Part shown: positions 1-10,420 of the stretch, piece after piece | Position numbering within the stretch: the first letter of the stretch is position 1 | Layout of the letters: each line of letters starts with the position of its first letter | Assembly: GCF_010183535.1 (NCBI RefSeq) | Contig: NC_071328.1 | Location: forward strand, 9,672,001 to 9,736,000 | DNA length: 64,000 nucleotides | Origin: Caenorhabditis remanei | Lineage: Eukaryota > Nematoda > Chromadorea > Rhabditida > Rhabditidae | Direction: 5' to 3' | Made by a program: the position numbers and the translations under genes | Notes under the pieces: generated by a model | Told to the model about the DNA's origin: nothing | What the model saw: only the letters and a program-made list of their open reading frames with translations | Databases searched by the model: none

Positions 1-1
1 T

Positions 2-88
2 ATTCCAGAAGAACCGATTTTATGTGATGAAGAAATAGAGATATTCCAAGAAGAAACTGAAAATGGATTCGAAGTCATAACAAATTGA
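2..88 (+). CDS. 3' end of an unknown gene (partial)
   Basis: The reading frame from base 2 is open for 28 codons and ends at TGA. It encodes an acidic tail rich in Glu and Ile (IPEEPILCDEE, then FQEETENGFEVITN). Two AATAAA-type poly(A) signals follow, near 138 and 161, which fits the end of a plus-strand gene running in from the left edge. A splice acceptor (TATTCCAG) may sit in the first eight bases, so the exon could begin at base 9. Too little is present to assign a family. The gene is convergent with the minus-strand gene that ends at 235. Confidence 0.5.
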   Translation: MPEEPILCDEEIEIFQEETENGFEVITN

Positions 89-234
89 AAAAATTGTATT
101 ATTCTGTTGAATACATGGTACACTGTCATTTACAAAATAAATTCATTACTTTGTATCTCAATAAATCTGATGATAAACTTATATTATACAAATTAATTTA
201 TTAAAACAAATGAGAAATCCAAAATGAAATCAGT

Positions 235-1906
235 TCACGAACTTCGTAGTCTTTGCTTTTGTTCTACTTCTATTTTTATTGTCGACGACTTCGATTCGAT
301 TTTCTTCGGTGTGCGAGCTCGAGCGAGTTGGTTCCCCTTCTCTTCGCGAGCTGATAAAATAGGGCGAGATCTCTGAAAAGGAAAACTGATATAATAAGTT
401 TCTTGATCGTTCTGAAACTCACATCGTAGGTGAAACTTTTTGGTTGTTTCAAAGAAATTGTCAGATTCAAATCGTCTGGTTGTGTTGATTCCTCCTTTTC
501 TCCATCTTCATCATCATCACTTTTCATTTGAGACTTTCTAATTACCGAACATTCTTTCCCTATCCTGGCTGCTACATTGATCAGAGATCTTACTGTATTC
601 GAGAAGACAAGATGCGGATGAAAGAATTTTTCGTCTCGTGCTGTGAGTAAACAGAAAGGTTGAAACTCATCTAGAACTAGTTTCGTTGATTTATTCGTCT
701 TGAGTTGAAGTTCTTTCTTCTGGTATGCATGGACATGATCAGTTCCAACTGATATAGGGGGTTCAACGTCTTGCTGAAAACCTAATTGCCTCAAATCTAT
801 GTATCCATTTGTCCTTACCATATCATTCTCATCCGGTTCCAAATACGCTGCCCAAAACGGTACTTCTCCCATCATCGTTGTCTGATACACATTTTCTCCT
901 GGCATCTTCATCACATCTGCCAGTTTCGGCACGTGTTCATATGAATCCTCCGTCGGTATTACTGTTGCTGAACTGACTTTTTGAGGAACCGTTGGCTTGA
1001 AAAATTCCGAATCATCGTCCACTAAAAGAGTCGATTTATTCTTCGTTGCATACTTGACTGGATACGATTTTTTCTCAACGCGATCCATGAAAATCTTTGA
1101 TTTTTCATCAAGTGCTACTTGTGGTCGAGGCGGTTCAGCCTTGTTTTCTTTCAGTTTTTTGAGAAGGCGTTCCATTACTTTCTCATCAACGTCATTGTGC
1201 TTGATTGACACTTTTTGAGGTTTTCCTTTTCGGGTTGGGACGACAACTGAAGAAATAAAAGAATGCTTTTGGATATGAGTCGCAAAGAAAACGCGATTCT
1301 CCATTCAATTTGAATCAATGTTTGCATTTTGATTCAACAGATTCTTACAGCGGTGTTCCAGCGAAAATAAAATAAAAAACAGGAGAAATGAAAAAATTTT
1401 AGAAGTGTTCCTACGAGTTATAGAAAACGTGCTACTCTAAAACATTACCGTGACTCCTTTTCAACGACAAATCCGCATCATGATCACTTTCAGATTCTGG
1501 TTCTTTTTCTTCTTTCCATTCTGTTCGCTTTCGAACACTTTTCTTTGTTTCCCTCTTTTCTTCATCCTTTTCAGAATCCTTTCTCTGGTCAACCTTCTTC
1601 ACAACGTCTTCTTTTTTCTCTTCTTTCTTTTCTTCCTTTTCGATATCTCGATGTGGTGATACGGCTGAGTTACTCTTTGAAGTTGTCGACGACTTCTTCT
1701 TTTTCGATTTCCGACATTTTGATTTTATTTTTGAAGTCTGAAAAATAATAGTTTATGAATGAGTCTATTACTGATCACTCTGACATTTACTCCATGCTTT
1801 GGTTTTGTTCGCCTAGATTTGCTCACGAATCTCTGAAACTTGAGTATAAGAACGACTCTGAAGACACCTCACAAACTTTTGCTTTTTCTTTCTCCTTTTC
1901 GTCCAT
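235..1906 (-). CDS. Lys/Glu-rich protein of unknown function, five exons
   Basis: Assembled from splice signals as exons 1906-1877, about 1832-1791, 1737-1449, 1246-423 and 372-235, with introns ending in TTTCAG or TTCTTCAG. The exon lengths sum to 1,323 nt (440 aa) with phases preserved. The N-terminal third is very basic and low in complexity (KSKCRKSKKKKSS, then alternating K/E runs such as EKEEKKEEKKED), suggesting a nuclear or nucleic-acid-associated protein. The middle (VPFWAAYLEPDENDMV, FFHPHLVFSNTVRSL) looks folded, and the C-terminus is again basic. The open frame beginning MENRVFF at 1304 is not the true start: its first 18 codons are intron, since a strong acceptor at 1247 joins the upstream exon in phase. 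I do not recognise a family. Confidence 0.6.
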
Positions 1907-2075
1907 TTTTTAAGAAACGATTTGACTAGAAATGATTCATTCTTCTTATCTCATCTTTCTATTGATTTTCTAAACGTTTTGCTCTCTGAGACCTTCTCGT
2001 GAACTTTCCTATCTTTCAATCTTCTTTTTTTTTAATCTGTGATATCATATCTGAATCAATTTATTTTTACTTCAA

Positions 2076-3073
2076 ATGACTACAAGAGAGAGTACGAGAA
2101 GTACCGATGAAGGTCCATTACCTGAAAGAGCTTTCTATGGATTAGCTGTGAGTTTACCTATTGACAATTTGTATGTTAAAAATAAAATACAGGATCATCC
2201 AAATCATGGAATATTTTCATCGATTTTGAAACGAAAAAGGAAATTCGCAATGACCGATGAAGCGAAGAAGATGTGTCAGCAAGTAGAGGCTTACAAATCA
2301 TGTGCAGATCGTTTACATCTTTCATTGATGTTTATGCTTGTTGAAAATCCTGTCACCTCAAAACAGTTGCATGAACGTGTGGCCATTGATTTGAGTTGTA
2401 GCACTGCTGGATCATATCTGAGATTCTATGAAGCTATAAATAGGAAGGGAAGAAAATTGGGAACGAAATCGAATTCAAAAGAGATTGAGGTGAGGCCCTT
2501 TCTAAAATTCAAGAATTTATTTGAAATAAAGATTTTCAGAGTGTGGAACCAGCAGCAAAAACGCTATTGGCAATGAATGTGGAGCAAGAGAAACGATGCA
2601 GAAAGCAATTGGAAAACTTGAAAGCGTTGTCGAAATTTATTGGAGAAGATTACTGGGAGTATGCAAGACTTAGAAAAGGTTAGTATCAGATACATGAAAA
2701 GAGAAGTTATCAATTTTGTCTCAGTGTACTGGGAAGCTATGGAACAATACGACGAAGCCGTCACTAATCAGAATAAGGAACGGTCAGAGCAAGCAGAACA
2801 GGCGACAGCGAGTGCTCAAACAAAGAGGAATGATTGTCGAATGAAGATGATGGATTTCATTGTGAAATCAATTAATGATCAGAGGGGAAAACATGCAGAG
2901 GCCGTTCTAAAGTAAGTCTTATTTTCGATCAAACCATGAAAAAACGTGATAATTTCAGATTTCGAGACGAAGCCATCCTGTATCATAAAGCTATGTCTGA
3001 CCTGATTCCCGATCTGAAAGTTGAAGCGGATGCGAAACCTGAGAGCAAGAGTTCCATCAAACCCCCAAAATGA
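2076..3073 (+). CDS. Helical, coiled-coil protein, possibly BAR-like
   Basis: Five exons (2076-2147, 2193-2489, 2540-2678, 2725-2911, 2959-3073) sum to 810 nt (269 aa). Intron 1 (45 nt, GTGAGT...ACAG) is a multiple of three and could be read through, but its splice sites are good. The protein is almost wholly alpha-helical and charged: a helix around QQVEAYKSCADRLHLSL, a loop, then long helices rich in Q, E, A and K (YWEAMEQYDEAV, EQAEQATASAQTKR), ending in a basic PPK tail. Helix spacing and the central YWEAxxxYxxA pattern resemble BAR/F-BAR-type dimerisation domains, but that is only a resemblance. The start is the first ATG in the open frame after an AT-rich leader. Confidence 0.6.
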
Positions 3074-3633
3074 ACTTCATCTTTCTTCTTCTTTTTTATA
3101 AAGTGTTTGAGTTGACGAGTTGTTTTTATGGATATAGAACGTTACATTAAATGGTGCACCAATCATTTGTATTGTTAATACTGTCAACCGGTTCTTGTAT
3201 AGGGCCTGAAACTGTTGAGACAAAACAATTACTTTTGTGCGATTTGAGACAGAATCCCACTCGACTTTTCTCATAAAATCTTCCAATTATGTCATTCTCC
3301 GTGGTTCTGACCAGTGTGAAGAATGCAAGAAGGTCCCAACTGACGCCTGGCTTCTCCATCTTCCTCCTCTCATCCTCTCGTCGAGCCATCTGATTCTCCC
3401 CCTCTTCCCTCCCTCTAACTTTCTGCGTCTCATATTACTCTTATCTCTCATTATTTTTCCGCGCGGAGAGTCGACGCACTCTTCTCTTTCCACACTTCTT
3501 TTAACTTCTGCGTATCTTCTCTTTCTCTGCTTCTGATGTTTCTTAAGAAAGAATAAATATGATGTCATATCTGAATAACCTTTCTAAACTCTCTTTTATC
3601 TTATTAATACAGAAATAATCAAATAGTTTCCAG
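3074..3633. other. Intergenic, pyrimidine-rich
   Basis: The stretch between two same-strand genes holds a CT-rich tract at about 3355-3530 (many CTCTC and TTCC runs) and no convincing exon. Open frames here on both strands are low-complexity shadows. The final TTTCCAG at 3627-3633 abuts the next start codon and looks like a trans-splice acceptor. With about 560 bp between the genes, an operon is possible but not demonstrated. Confidence 0.4.
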
Positions 3634-4758
3634 ATGAAAGCGTTGGGATTTTTGGTTTGCGTTATTCTTGTCGTATTTTTGGTAAGTCTTTTTAATATAT
3701 TGAAACATTGTTGTTTCCGAAAACTCGTCCATCCAGAAAAATAATAAAATATCGAGTTCCAGCTCTACAATACAATTCGACACTTCCTAATAAATCAAAA
3801 ATCCAAATTGATTGGTTTGATTCGACGATATCCGTTACTTCCATTTCCACAAGATGGATTCAAAGAATTCGAAGCAACTGAAAAACTGAAAACTCTTGTT
3901 CCTCAAGCGAGAATTCAAGTATGTAGAAATTATACGAATCGACAAGAATGTTGGAATGGAAAGAAGCAAGCAATTCACAAAATGAATGAAATAATGAGAT
4001 GGATAGTAAAATGGAACAAGAAACAATTTGATGGAAGAGTTCATGGAGATAATGATATTGAGAAGATTGAAGATCTTGTGCCGAATGATGCTCGATTGAT
4101 TTCAATTAAAATGGATGGATTCAAACATGGAGAAATGTGTCATGAGTTCGAGCCAATTGACGGAACAATCGAAGGAAGTTATTTCACGTATCAAATGTTT
4201 GGAGACAATAGAATTCAAGTAACGAATTATGTTGAGGATAACATCAGTTATGTTGCTGGATTCTGTATTTATATTGATAGTCCATGGACATCTGGAAACT
4301 ACTTTAGACTCAAGTTTATCGAAGATTTCTTCAACACTGTGAAACTCCCAATCAGAGTACGAACTAGAAATACTGCAAGGGTGATTGTAAAAAATGAGAA
4401 TCAAGTGAATGTTCAACACTCGGATCAGAAGAAGAATAAAGAAAAAGGACATGAAATACGAGTCGGAGTTCCAGAACATGAAACTGTATATATGTTTGAA
4501 ACAGAGAATCGTCTCTGTAATTCCTCGTCCCCAATACCATCGGAAGTCAGTTTACCAGAAGAAGGCGGTCCGTCTTCCGAAATGACAATCAAATGGTGTC
4601 CAAAACTACGGAGGAATATAATGTCAAAAATAGAAGAAGATGTGGTTATTCATGAAGAATGGGATCCAAAATTGGAGAGAATGAAAAATAAAGAATGCCA
4701 GCTATGTACTGATGTGCTACATCACGAGGAACCACCTGCTTATTCTTCACTTGCATAA
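3634..4758 (+). CDS. Membrane-anchored protein with C-terminal PPxY motif
   Basis: Two exons, 3634-3681 and 3763-4758, give 347 aa. The first exon encodes a hydrophobic segment right after the start (MKALGFLVCVILVVFL), a signal peptide or signal anchor. The ectodomain or luminal part has scattered Cys and a beta-rich stretch (FTYQMFGDNRIQVTNYV, ISYVAGFCIYI), then a charged linker (about residues 225-240) and a Cys-containing tail (KWCPKL, ECQLCTDVLHHEE) ending in EEPPAYSSLA, a PPxY motif of the kind bound by WW domains of NEDD4-type ligases. I do not recognise the family. The start lies directly behind TTTCCAG, consistent with trans-splicing. The convergent neighbour at 5441 also ends in PPxY motifs (see findings). 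Confidence 0.65.
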
Positions 4759-5440
4759 CTATTTGAGGACAGTTTGTGAGTTTTTTAATTCCATCTAGAA
4801 AACGATGAATTCCTGATTTCTTCGGACTTTCACTCTTTTTAGGTCAGTCGTCTTTCCCGAAAAAAAAGTTCAGACTATCTGAATGTAAAAAAAAATCTAA
4901 AATAACTCCGGTTAGTTTAAATTTTATTTTCAGAACTTGCCTTCATCTTCGTTGATTTCTTCTTCCTGCCGCCAATCTAATTCTCAGGGATTTATTCGCT
5001 CGATCTACCTCAAAACTATAGACTCCGTATCTCATTTTAAAACCTGAAAACTCTCAGTTAACTGTCACTGTTTTGCACATTGCCATGCTATCTTGCCTCC
5101 TAATAAAATATTTTAGTCATAGTTTGAGAGTATTGACAAAAACACCAAAAGAAATAAACTCATTCCGATCTCATATGTAGTTTTTTTTCTGTTTAATATC
5201 AGAATGCCTTTGAACATTTTTTAAGTAGGAACGAACAATTTTTACTGCTAACTAGTAAGTTGGAAGCAAACTAGTATTTGTCTGCAAAAATTATTTTTCG
5301 CAGTCTTAGAAATCAAGTTTATTTTCAAGAAAAAGTTTTCAAGTTTGATATCAACTCACAAATATCCGTTTAAAGTTCGATGATCTCGCGGCAAAAAATG
5401 AAAAAATAAGATAATTTTTTACATAAAAAACAAAGGAAAA
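4759..5440. other. Convergent intergenic region
   Basis: AT-rich sequence between two convergent genes. AATAAA occurs near 5102 on the plus strand and TTTATT-type signals are frequent, but I see no exon or RNA gene. Confidence 0.4.
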
Positions 5441-6690
5441 TCAAAATATTTTCCAATAAGGTGGAGGTTGAGAATTGTCAGAAAAGTTCATAGCTTCTGC
5501 TTCAAGTGTTGCATAATCCGGAGGTAAATCCTTGTATTGAGCAATTGCATCTTCAACTGGACTGGGAGTGTCACGTGGCATTTCAATTGTAAAGTCAGTT
5601 GAAACTCGTAATGGAGGAGGTCTTTCTCGAGTTATCTGGAATATAATTATGTAAATGAATTCTAGAAAATATCTGATGAAGCGACGGGAAATGTTATCTA
5701 ACTGACCTGAGTGATATTCAAGTTAATATCAGCTGGAATTCTAGGACTTCTCATCGAAGATGGCCTTCTCAATCCCATGTGTACAGTAACCGGAGTTGGT
5801 TGACAAGTGATTGGAGAAGAGAATGGTCTCGCAACGAACATATTTTCTACTCTTCTTTGAAGTTGAACTTCTTCTGCTGCCCCTGCCTGGAAAATAGTGA
5901 TTGTGAAAGTTAAGAGGGAGAATGTGGAATGTACTCTGGAAGAGAATGATTGACGAATTCTATACCCAATTGAGTCTGGATCTGGATTTCGAAGGTGAGG
6001 ACTAGGGCGAAAGTAGTTCTGAAATTACAAGAATAAAATACGAGTCAGCATCAAAAAAGCCATTAAGCCTGTTTTTTAATCTCCAAAACTCACCGTGCTA
6101 TGAGCTGCTGGCCTCCAGCAATCCTTCACAAAACTTTTAAGCCAAACTGCCGTTCTTGAAAATGGAATCCATCGATGATACCGATGAACGTTATGAATCA
6201 TTTTCATGAGAATTAAATTACAATTAATTCGATAAGCACTCTCCATTAATTCTCCTCCAATTCCCAGATAAATTGTTACTCCAGCAAGAATATGAGAAGA
6301 ACAGCCGAAGAAACTGATTGAATCAGTACTTGACGCTTGGACACTACTCGATATCATTTCGTATGAATATCCAGATGGGCTCTCTTTTGTTATATCCAAT
6401 TTAGAGAACATGTGAAATTCTGACATACTACAGAATCCTCTGGCTGGAATCGAGACAGCTACAGTAGTCTCGGGTAGAAAAATACTTCTTGAGCCGAAAA
6501 GAGTGTTCAGACATTGTTCTACTTCCACACGATCAAAGTGATAAGGTAAATTTGTGGCAGGCATCGGTCGATCGACACAATAAATCGTGAATCCAGATTG
6601 TTGAATACGAGTTGTTGGCTCAAGAAGTACTATCCGTTTGGGGGGTCTTTTGATGAATCCACGTGGACAAATACAACAATCTGCTCCCAT
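5441..6690 (-). CDS. Unknown protein with two C-terminal PPxY motifs
   Basis: Exons 6690-6094, 6018-5935, 5886-5707 and 5635-5441 total 1,056 nt (351 aa). The 48-nt intron at 5934-5887 is a multiple of three and might sometimes be retained. The N-terminus is Cys-rich (GADCCICPRGF), and a beta-rich middle ends in SSHILAGVTIYLGIGG. The tail is proline-rich with LPPDYAT and QPPPYW, two PPxY motifs near the C-terminus. The 5' end is uncertain: the frame stays open upstream of the chosen ATG to an acceptor-like TTTCAG near 6752, and a coding-looking block on this strand lies at about 6935-7060, so further 5' exons are possible. Family not recognised. Confidence 0.55.
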
Positions 6691-6740
6691 TTGTGAGATA
6701 TCAGTTTGACTATCAATAACACGGCCACTGATACAGAGAC

Positions 6741-6968
6741 ATGTTAGAATCTGAAAGTTCTGATTCGGTAGTCAATAATCTGTGTTATTATTTAACTAGA
6801 AAACATTCAAAATCTTCTCAAAATCTGAAGAAAAAATATATTTCTGAATCTCAAACATGGGATTATCCTAAACCTACAAGTTGTTATCTTCATACAAAAA
6901 CATCCATACACTACTTCGATCATATCATTGCGGGGGTTCTGGAAGATGATAGCGAGTATTTGAAATGA
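6741..6968 (+). CDS. Possible small ORF, 75 aa
   Basis: An uninterrupted ORF of normal-looking composition (MLESESSDSVVNN..., then SKSSQNLKKKY and IHYFDHIIAGVLEDD) starts close upstream of, and divergent from, the PPxY gene at 6690. No splice sites or signal peptide are evident. It overlaps by about 30 bp a coding-looking block on the opposite strand, so at most one of the two is real. Confidence 0.22.
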   Translation: MLESESSDSVVNNLCYYLTRKHSKSSQNLKKKYISESQTWDYPKPTSCYLHTKTSIHYFDHIIAGVLEDDSEYLK

Positions 6969-8783
6969 AAATCGGAGAAGTTGGATACGTAAAGTCGTGA
7001 TGGTACTTTCCTTTACAATACCGTGAGACTAATTTCAAATCTAATTGAGTATTCTGCAGCTGAAAATAGGTCAGTTTCGTCTATTCATGACTACTCTTCT
7101 CTCAAAACATGAGTACGTTTGACCCCTGTTTTCTCTATTGAGTTATGGCGTTCTAGTTTTGAAACTCCCGTAAACTCTTTCAAAACTGTTTGTCATAGCT
7201 ATGCATAGTTTCTATTACTTTCTGATTTTCTAGATTAGAGCTGTGTTCAATCTATAAAAACTGTAGACATCTCAGTTTTGCAGAACATGGAACAATGAAG
7301 GAGCATGAAATCCCTTCAGCTATGGTTGGAAAAATCGTGGAAAAAACTTACACTTGAAACAACGAAAAAGATGATAAACCATTTGATAAGATCGATTTCA
7401 ACTCCTTCGATTATCATCTCTTTTCCTAAAAGAACACTTTCAAAATGAATACCAAGTAGGATATAATTTCAGGAAAAAACTCCTCGAGAGAGGGAGGGGA
7501 TAAGCCAAAGAGCTCCTCTTGGCGTGAGAGAAAGGAGGAGAAAAACGAAAGAAACTATGTGGTGTGTGAATGTGTCAGGACCACTACAAAGCGTATGAAA
7601 TTGAGAGAAAAAAGATTGGGAGTAGATGGAGAGGCGAGAGACGATTAGAGGGATCGAGAGGTGCATAAGCTTTGCTTTTTGTGCTATTTCTAAAAGGAAG
7701 AAAAGGGATGGAAGAAGAAGGAGAAGAAGTAGAAAAATAGAGATGATGAAGAGTGGAAGTCTTTGCACTTTTCAATAGCCGGCACAAGGCTTAACCCAAA
7801 AAAGAAAGAAGAAGAAGAAGTGATAAATATGTGCACATTCACTTATTTATTCTTTTTTTCTTAGCAAACCAAGATTCTCGTTCGAAAATAACCTTCAAAG
7901 TATATTTTCTCCTCTCTTTCACTTTGAAGTTCAAAATGAAAAGAGAAGGGTTCCATAGTGGGTTGACGTTTTAATCCAGTAGTGAGTCGTCACAAATGTT
8001 TGGATTCTATCGAGAACTCTTCAAAACGAAGAAGCCAGGAAGAGAATTTTCAGAAATGAATGCATATTTCTAGTTTGAAACTTCAAAACTGTTAGACAGA
8101 CGTGAACTACGAAAACGGAACGAATGAAAATGGTTAGTAGGATAAGCATCTATTTATGATCATCAGCATGCAAATTTCTTTTTTCGCCATCTCAAAACAC
8201 AACCGTCAAATGGAAAAAATCTAATTGTAGTCGACTTAATTCAAGACACACTGATAATTGGTTTCAAAAAGGACTTGATGAGATTGACAGCTTTGTAAAT
8301 AGGAGATTTGACCAGCTTGTAGGTTGAAATAATCAAATCGGAAGTGTTATTTCCCATAATAACATTTTCCCGAGATGTTTTCCTTTTTTCTTTTCAACTC
8401 CTTCGGAGTCTCACTGAAACACAAGCAGAAAAAAAGAGTAGCCTGATCAAATTGGGCTAATAAAAAATGAAGTTTCTTGAACTTTTTGATGAAGTCAATT
8501 TTCAGAAGCAAATTGGCTTCATCTTGAATTTCTGAAATGCTTCTATTTTTATATTAGAAAGTTTTGCTTCCAAACATTGCTCAAAGTTTTTTTCCCGATA
8601 ATAAAATAATCCAAAGTACAAATAGTTTCTTTCAAAGATTGGCAAGATTCACATATAAAAACACTATAAATTGCAATGAAACATGTTATTCTGATTTGGG
8701 GAAAATGATATACAAACATGACTCTCCTCTCATACAATCTACCGTATACTCATCTACAGTAATACATTTCCTATCGGCTGGAA
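6969..8783. other. Gene-poor intergenic region
   Basis: No gene that I can support. A purine-rich tract (GA-rich, 7480-7760) produces misleading open frames on the opposite strand. An AAAGAAAGAAGAAGAAGAAG run lies at about 7800-7820. The 8564-8812 open frame on the plus strand runs into the 3' end of the C6-domain gene and is taken as chance. Confidence 0.35.
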
Positions 8784-9350
8784 TCAAGTGGACAAGCATG
8801 TTAATGAATTGACAGTCAATGTCAGTCTTGAGTGACGGAATTCCCATTTTCCTTCTTCGTTACAAAACAGTTGGATCGTTTGTTGAACGGCTGCGAAGAG
8901 TCCTTTTCGACCTTTGTTGAATTGAATGTAAGTGTCAGAATCATTTTCTTTTGAGGCGCATTGAACAGTTTGAACCTGAAAACATTTGGAATGAGTATGA
9001 AAAAATGCTGAATAGTTTCAGAGTGATTGCTAATGAAAAAGGAAGCTGAGTTGTACGGGAATATTCAAATGCAAAACAAACTCACGAAGCATCCGGTTTC
9101 AGTATGTCTAGTTTTGTTAGTGCTGGAGATTCCAGCCTTTTCGGATTCTTCGATTGGAACCATCAGGCAGGATGTACAACCTGAAAAAGAACAGAATAAG
9201 AATTGACTACTGTAAGACATCCAATAATAATTCATTTCTCAATAAAATCTATAACTAACCTTTTGGTGGAAGAGCACAACACTTTGAAATCAAAGTGATT
9301 CCGATGAAAATCTGGACCAAAATCAGAATAGATGAGGAGGAGAAGGTCAT
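8784..9350 (-). CDS. Secreted C6-domain (DUF18-type) protein
   Basis: Exons 9350-9260, 9180-9086 and 8975-8784 sum to 378 nt (125 aa). The N-terminus is a signal peptide (MTFSSSSILILVQIFIGITL). The mature part follows the nematode C6 layout: CTSC near the start, GCFV, VQCAS, an IQFN segment, LFCNEEGKWEF and a last Cys near the C-terminus, giving six core Cys that would form three disulphides. C6 proteins are a nematode-expanded secreted or extracellular family of largely unknown role. Start choice is clear, because the ATG is followed at once by the hydrophobic leader. Confidence 0.65.
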
Positions 9351-10420
9351 GATTGTTCGTTTCTCACAAACCAATCTCGAAGTAATGAAGTGTTTTCCAC
9401 CTGATATAGAGACCAAACGGGGGCATGTACCCCTTCAACATCTGAACAAATAGAAACTGAAAATGGTGCACATGGTTTGCAGAAAACCGAATGGTTTCCC
9501 ACTTTTTGGGAGAATGTTTGCATTGCTCCACCTGCAAAATGTTGTTTCCGGCACCGTTTTTATGGGGGTAGAGGTCGATTCTTGACCATTTTTTATACAT
9601 TGGGATCGACTGATGGAGTGAGATCGCTATATATTTTCCATAAATATACTATAGAGCATATAGACAGAAGAGAGGACTTTGACTTACGGAAAGATATAGA
9701 CAGACACAGACAACCCCATGTTCAAGTAGACAATGTACCACTGTCATGAGCTTTTGACATGACAGTCGTGACATTGGCTAATCGAAACACCTGGGAGAAT
9801 GAAGAAGTCACAGGAAATCTGAATAGTACGTCATACCGTATTTACTCCCATGAATTGCCACCTCTTTTCAACTTTTCCAGGCTAAAACATTTGTGAAAAA
9901 GAATGATACAAATAAGAAGTCTACTTCGAAATAAAGGAAATTCATTGAGAAGAAAGTGAAGTGAGATAACCTCATGAACTGCTTCGAGAGGCGTTTCTCA
10001 TTTTCAGTTGATACGGTATTTTTGATAGAATAACAGGGTGAAATTCAGAATTATTATTTGAACGAAACCATTGCACATCCTGCTCATGAGAATAATACAA
10101 AATAAAATACTGGAGGCGTGTTTCCCATCAAGAGCGATGCCCAATGAATCATATATTCATATTCGTATCGTACGCACAAAAGAGGGGACTGAAGAAAAAC
10201 ATTCGTTTTTTTTTCTTCTTTTTCCCTCCGATGACGCATAAAAATAGGAAAAGTTTATTCAATGCAATAAAATTTAATTAAATATGTATTTATCTAGTTT
10301 GTGAAGTGGCAATTGATCATGACAACGTTTTCAATGGAAACTGGATATAAGGGAAAGACAAGTGATACGGAACTGATAATAAACATTTTAAACCCAAAAT
10401 TACAAATAAAGTTAAAATTC
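9351..10420. other. Intergenic region
   Basis: Contains promoter-side sequence of the C6-domain gene and the 3' flank of the zinc-finger gene. A TTCTTTTTTTTT run and AATAAA signals occur between about 10200 and 10275. Open frames at 9364-9749 on both strands overlap one another and lack coding character. Confidence 0.35.

Noticed and set aside
997..1748. Ser/Phe-rich open frames on the plus strand
   Set aside because: Antisense shadows of the Lys/Glu-rich minus-strand exons.
7469..7787. Leu/Ser/Phe-rich open frames on the minus strand
   Set aside because: They arise from a GA-rich tract; low complexity, no splice or start context.
9364..9749. Overlapping ORFs on both strands
   Set aside because: Each is as plausible as the other, and neither has signal peptide, splice sites or family features.
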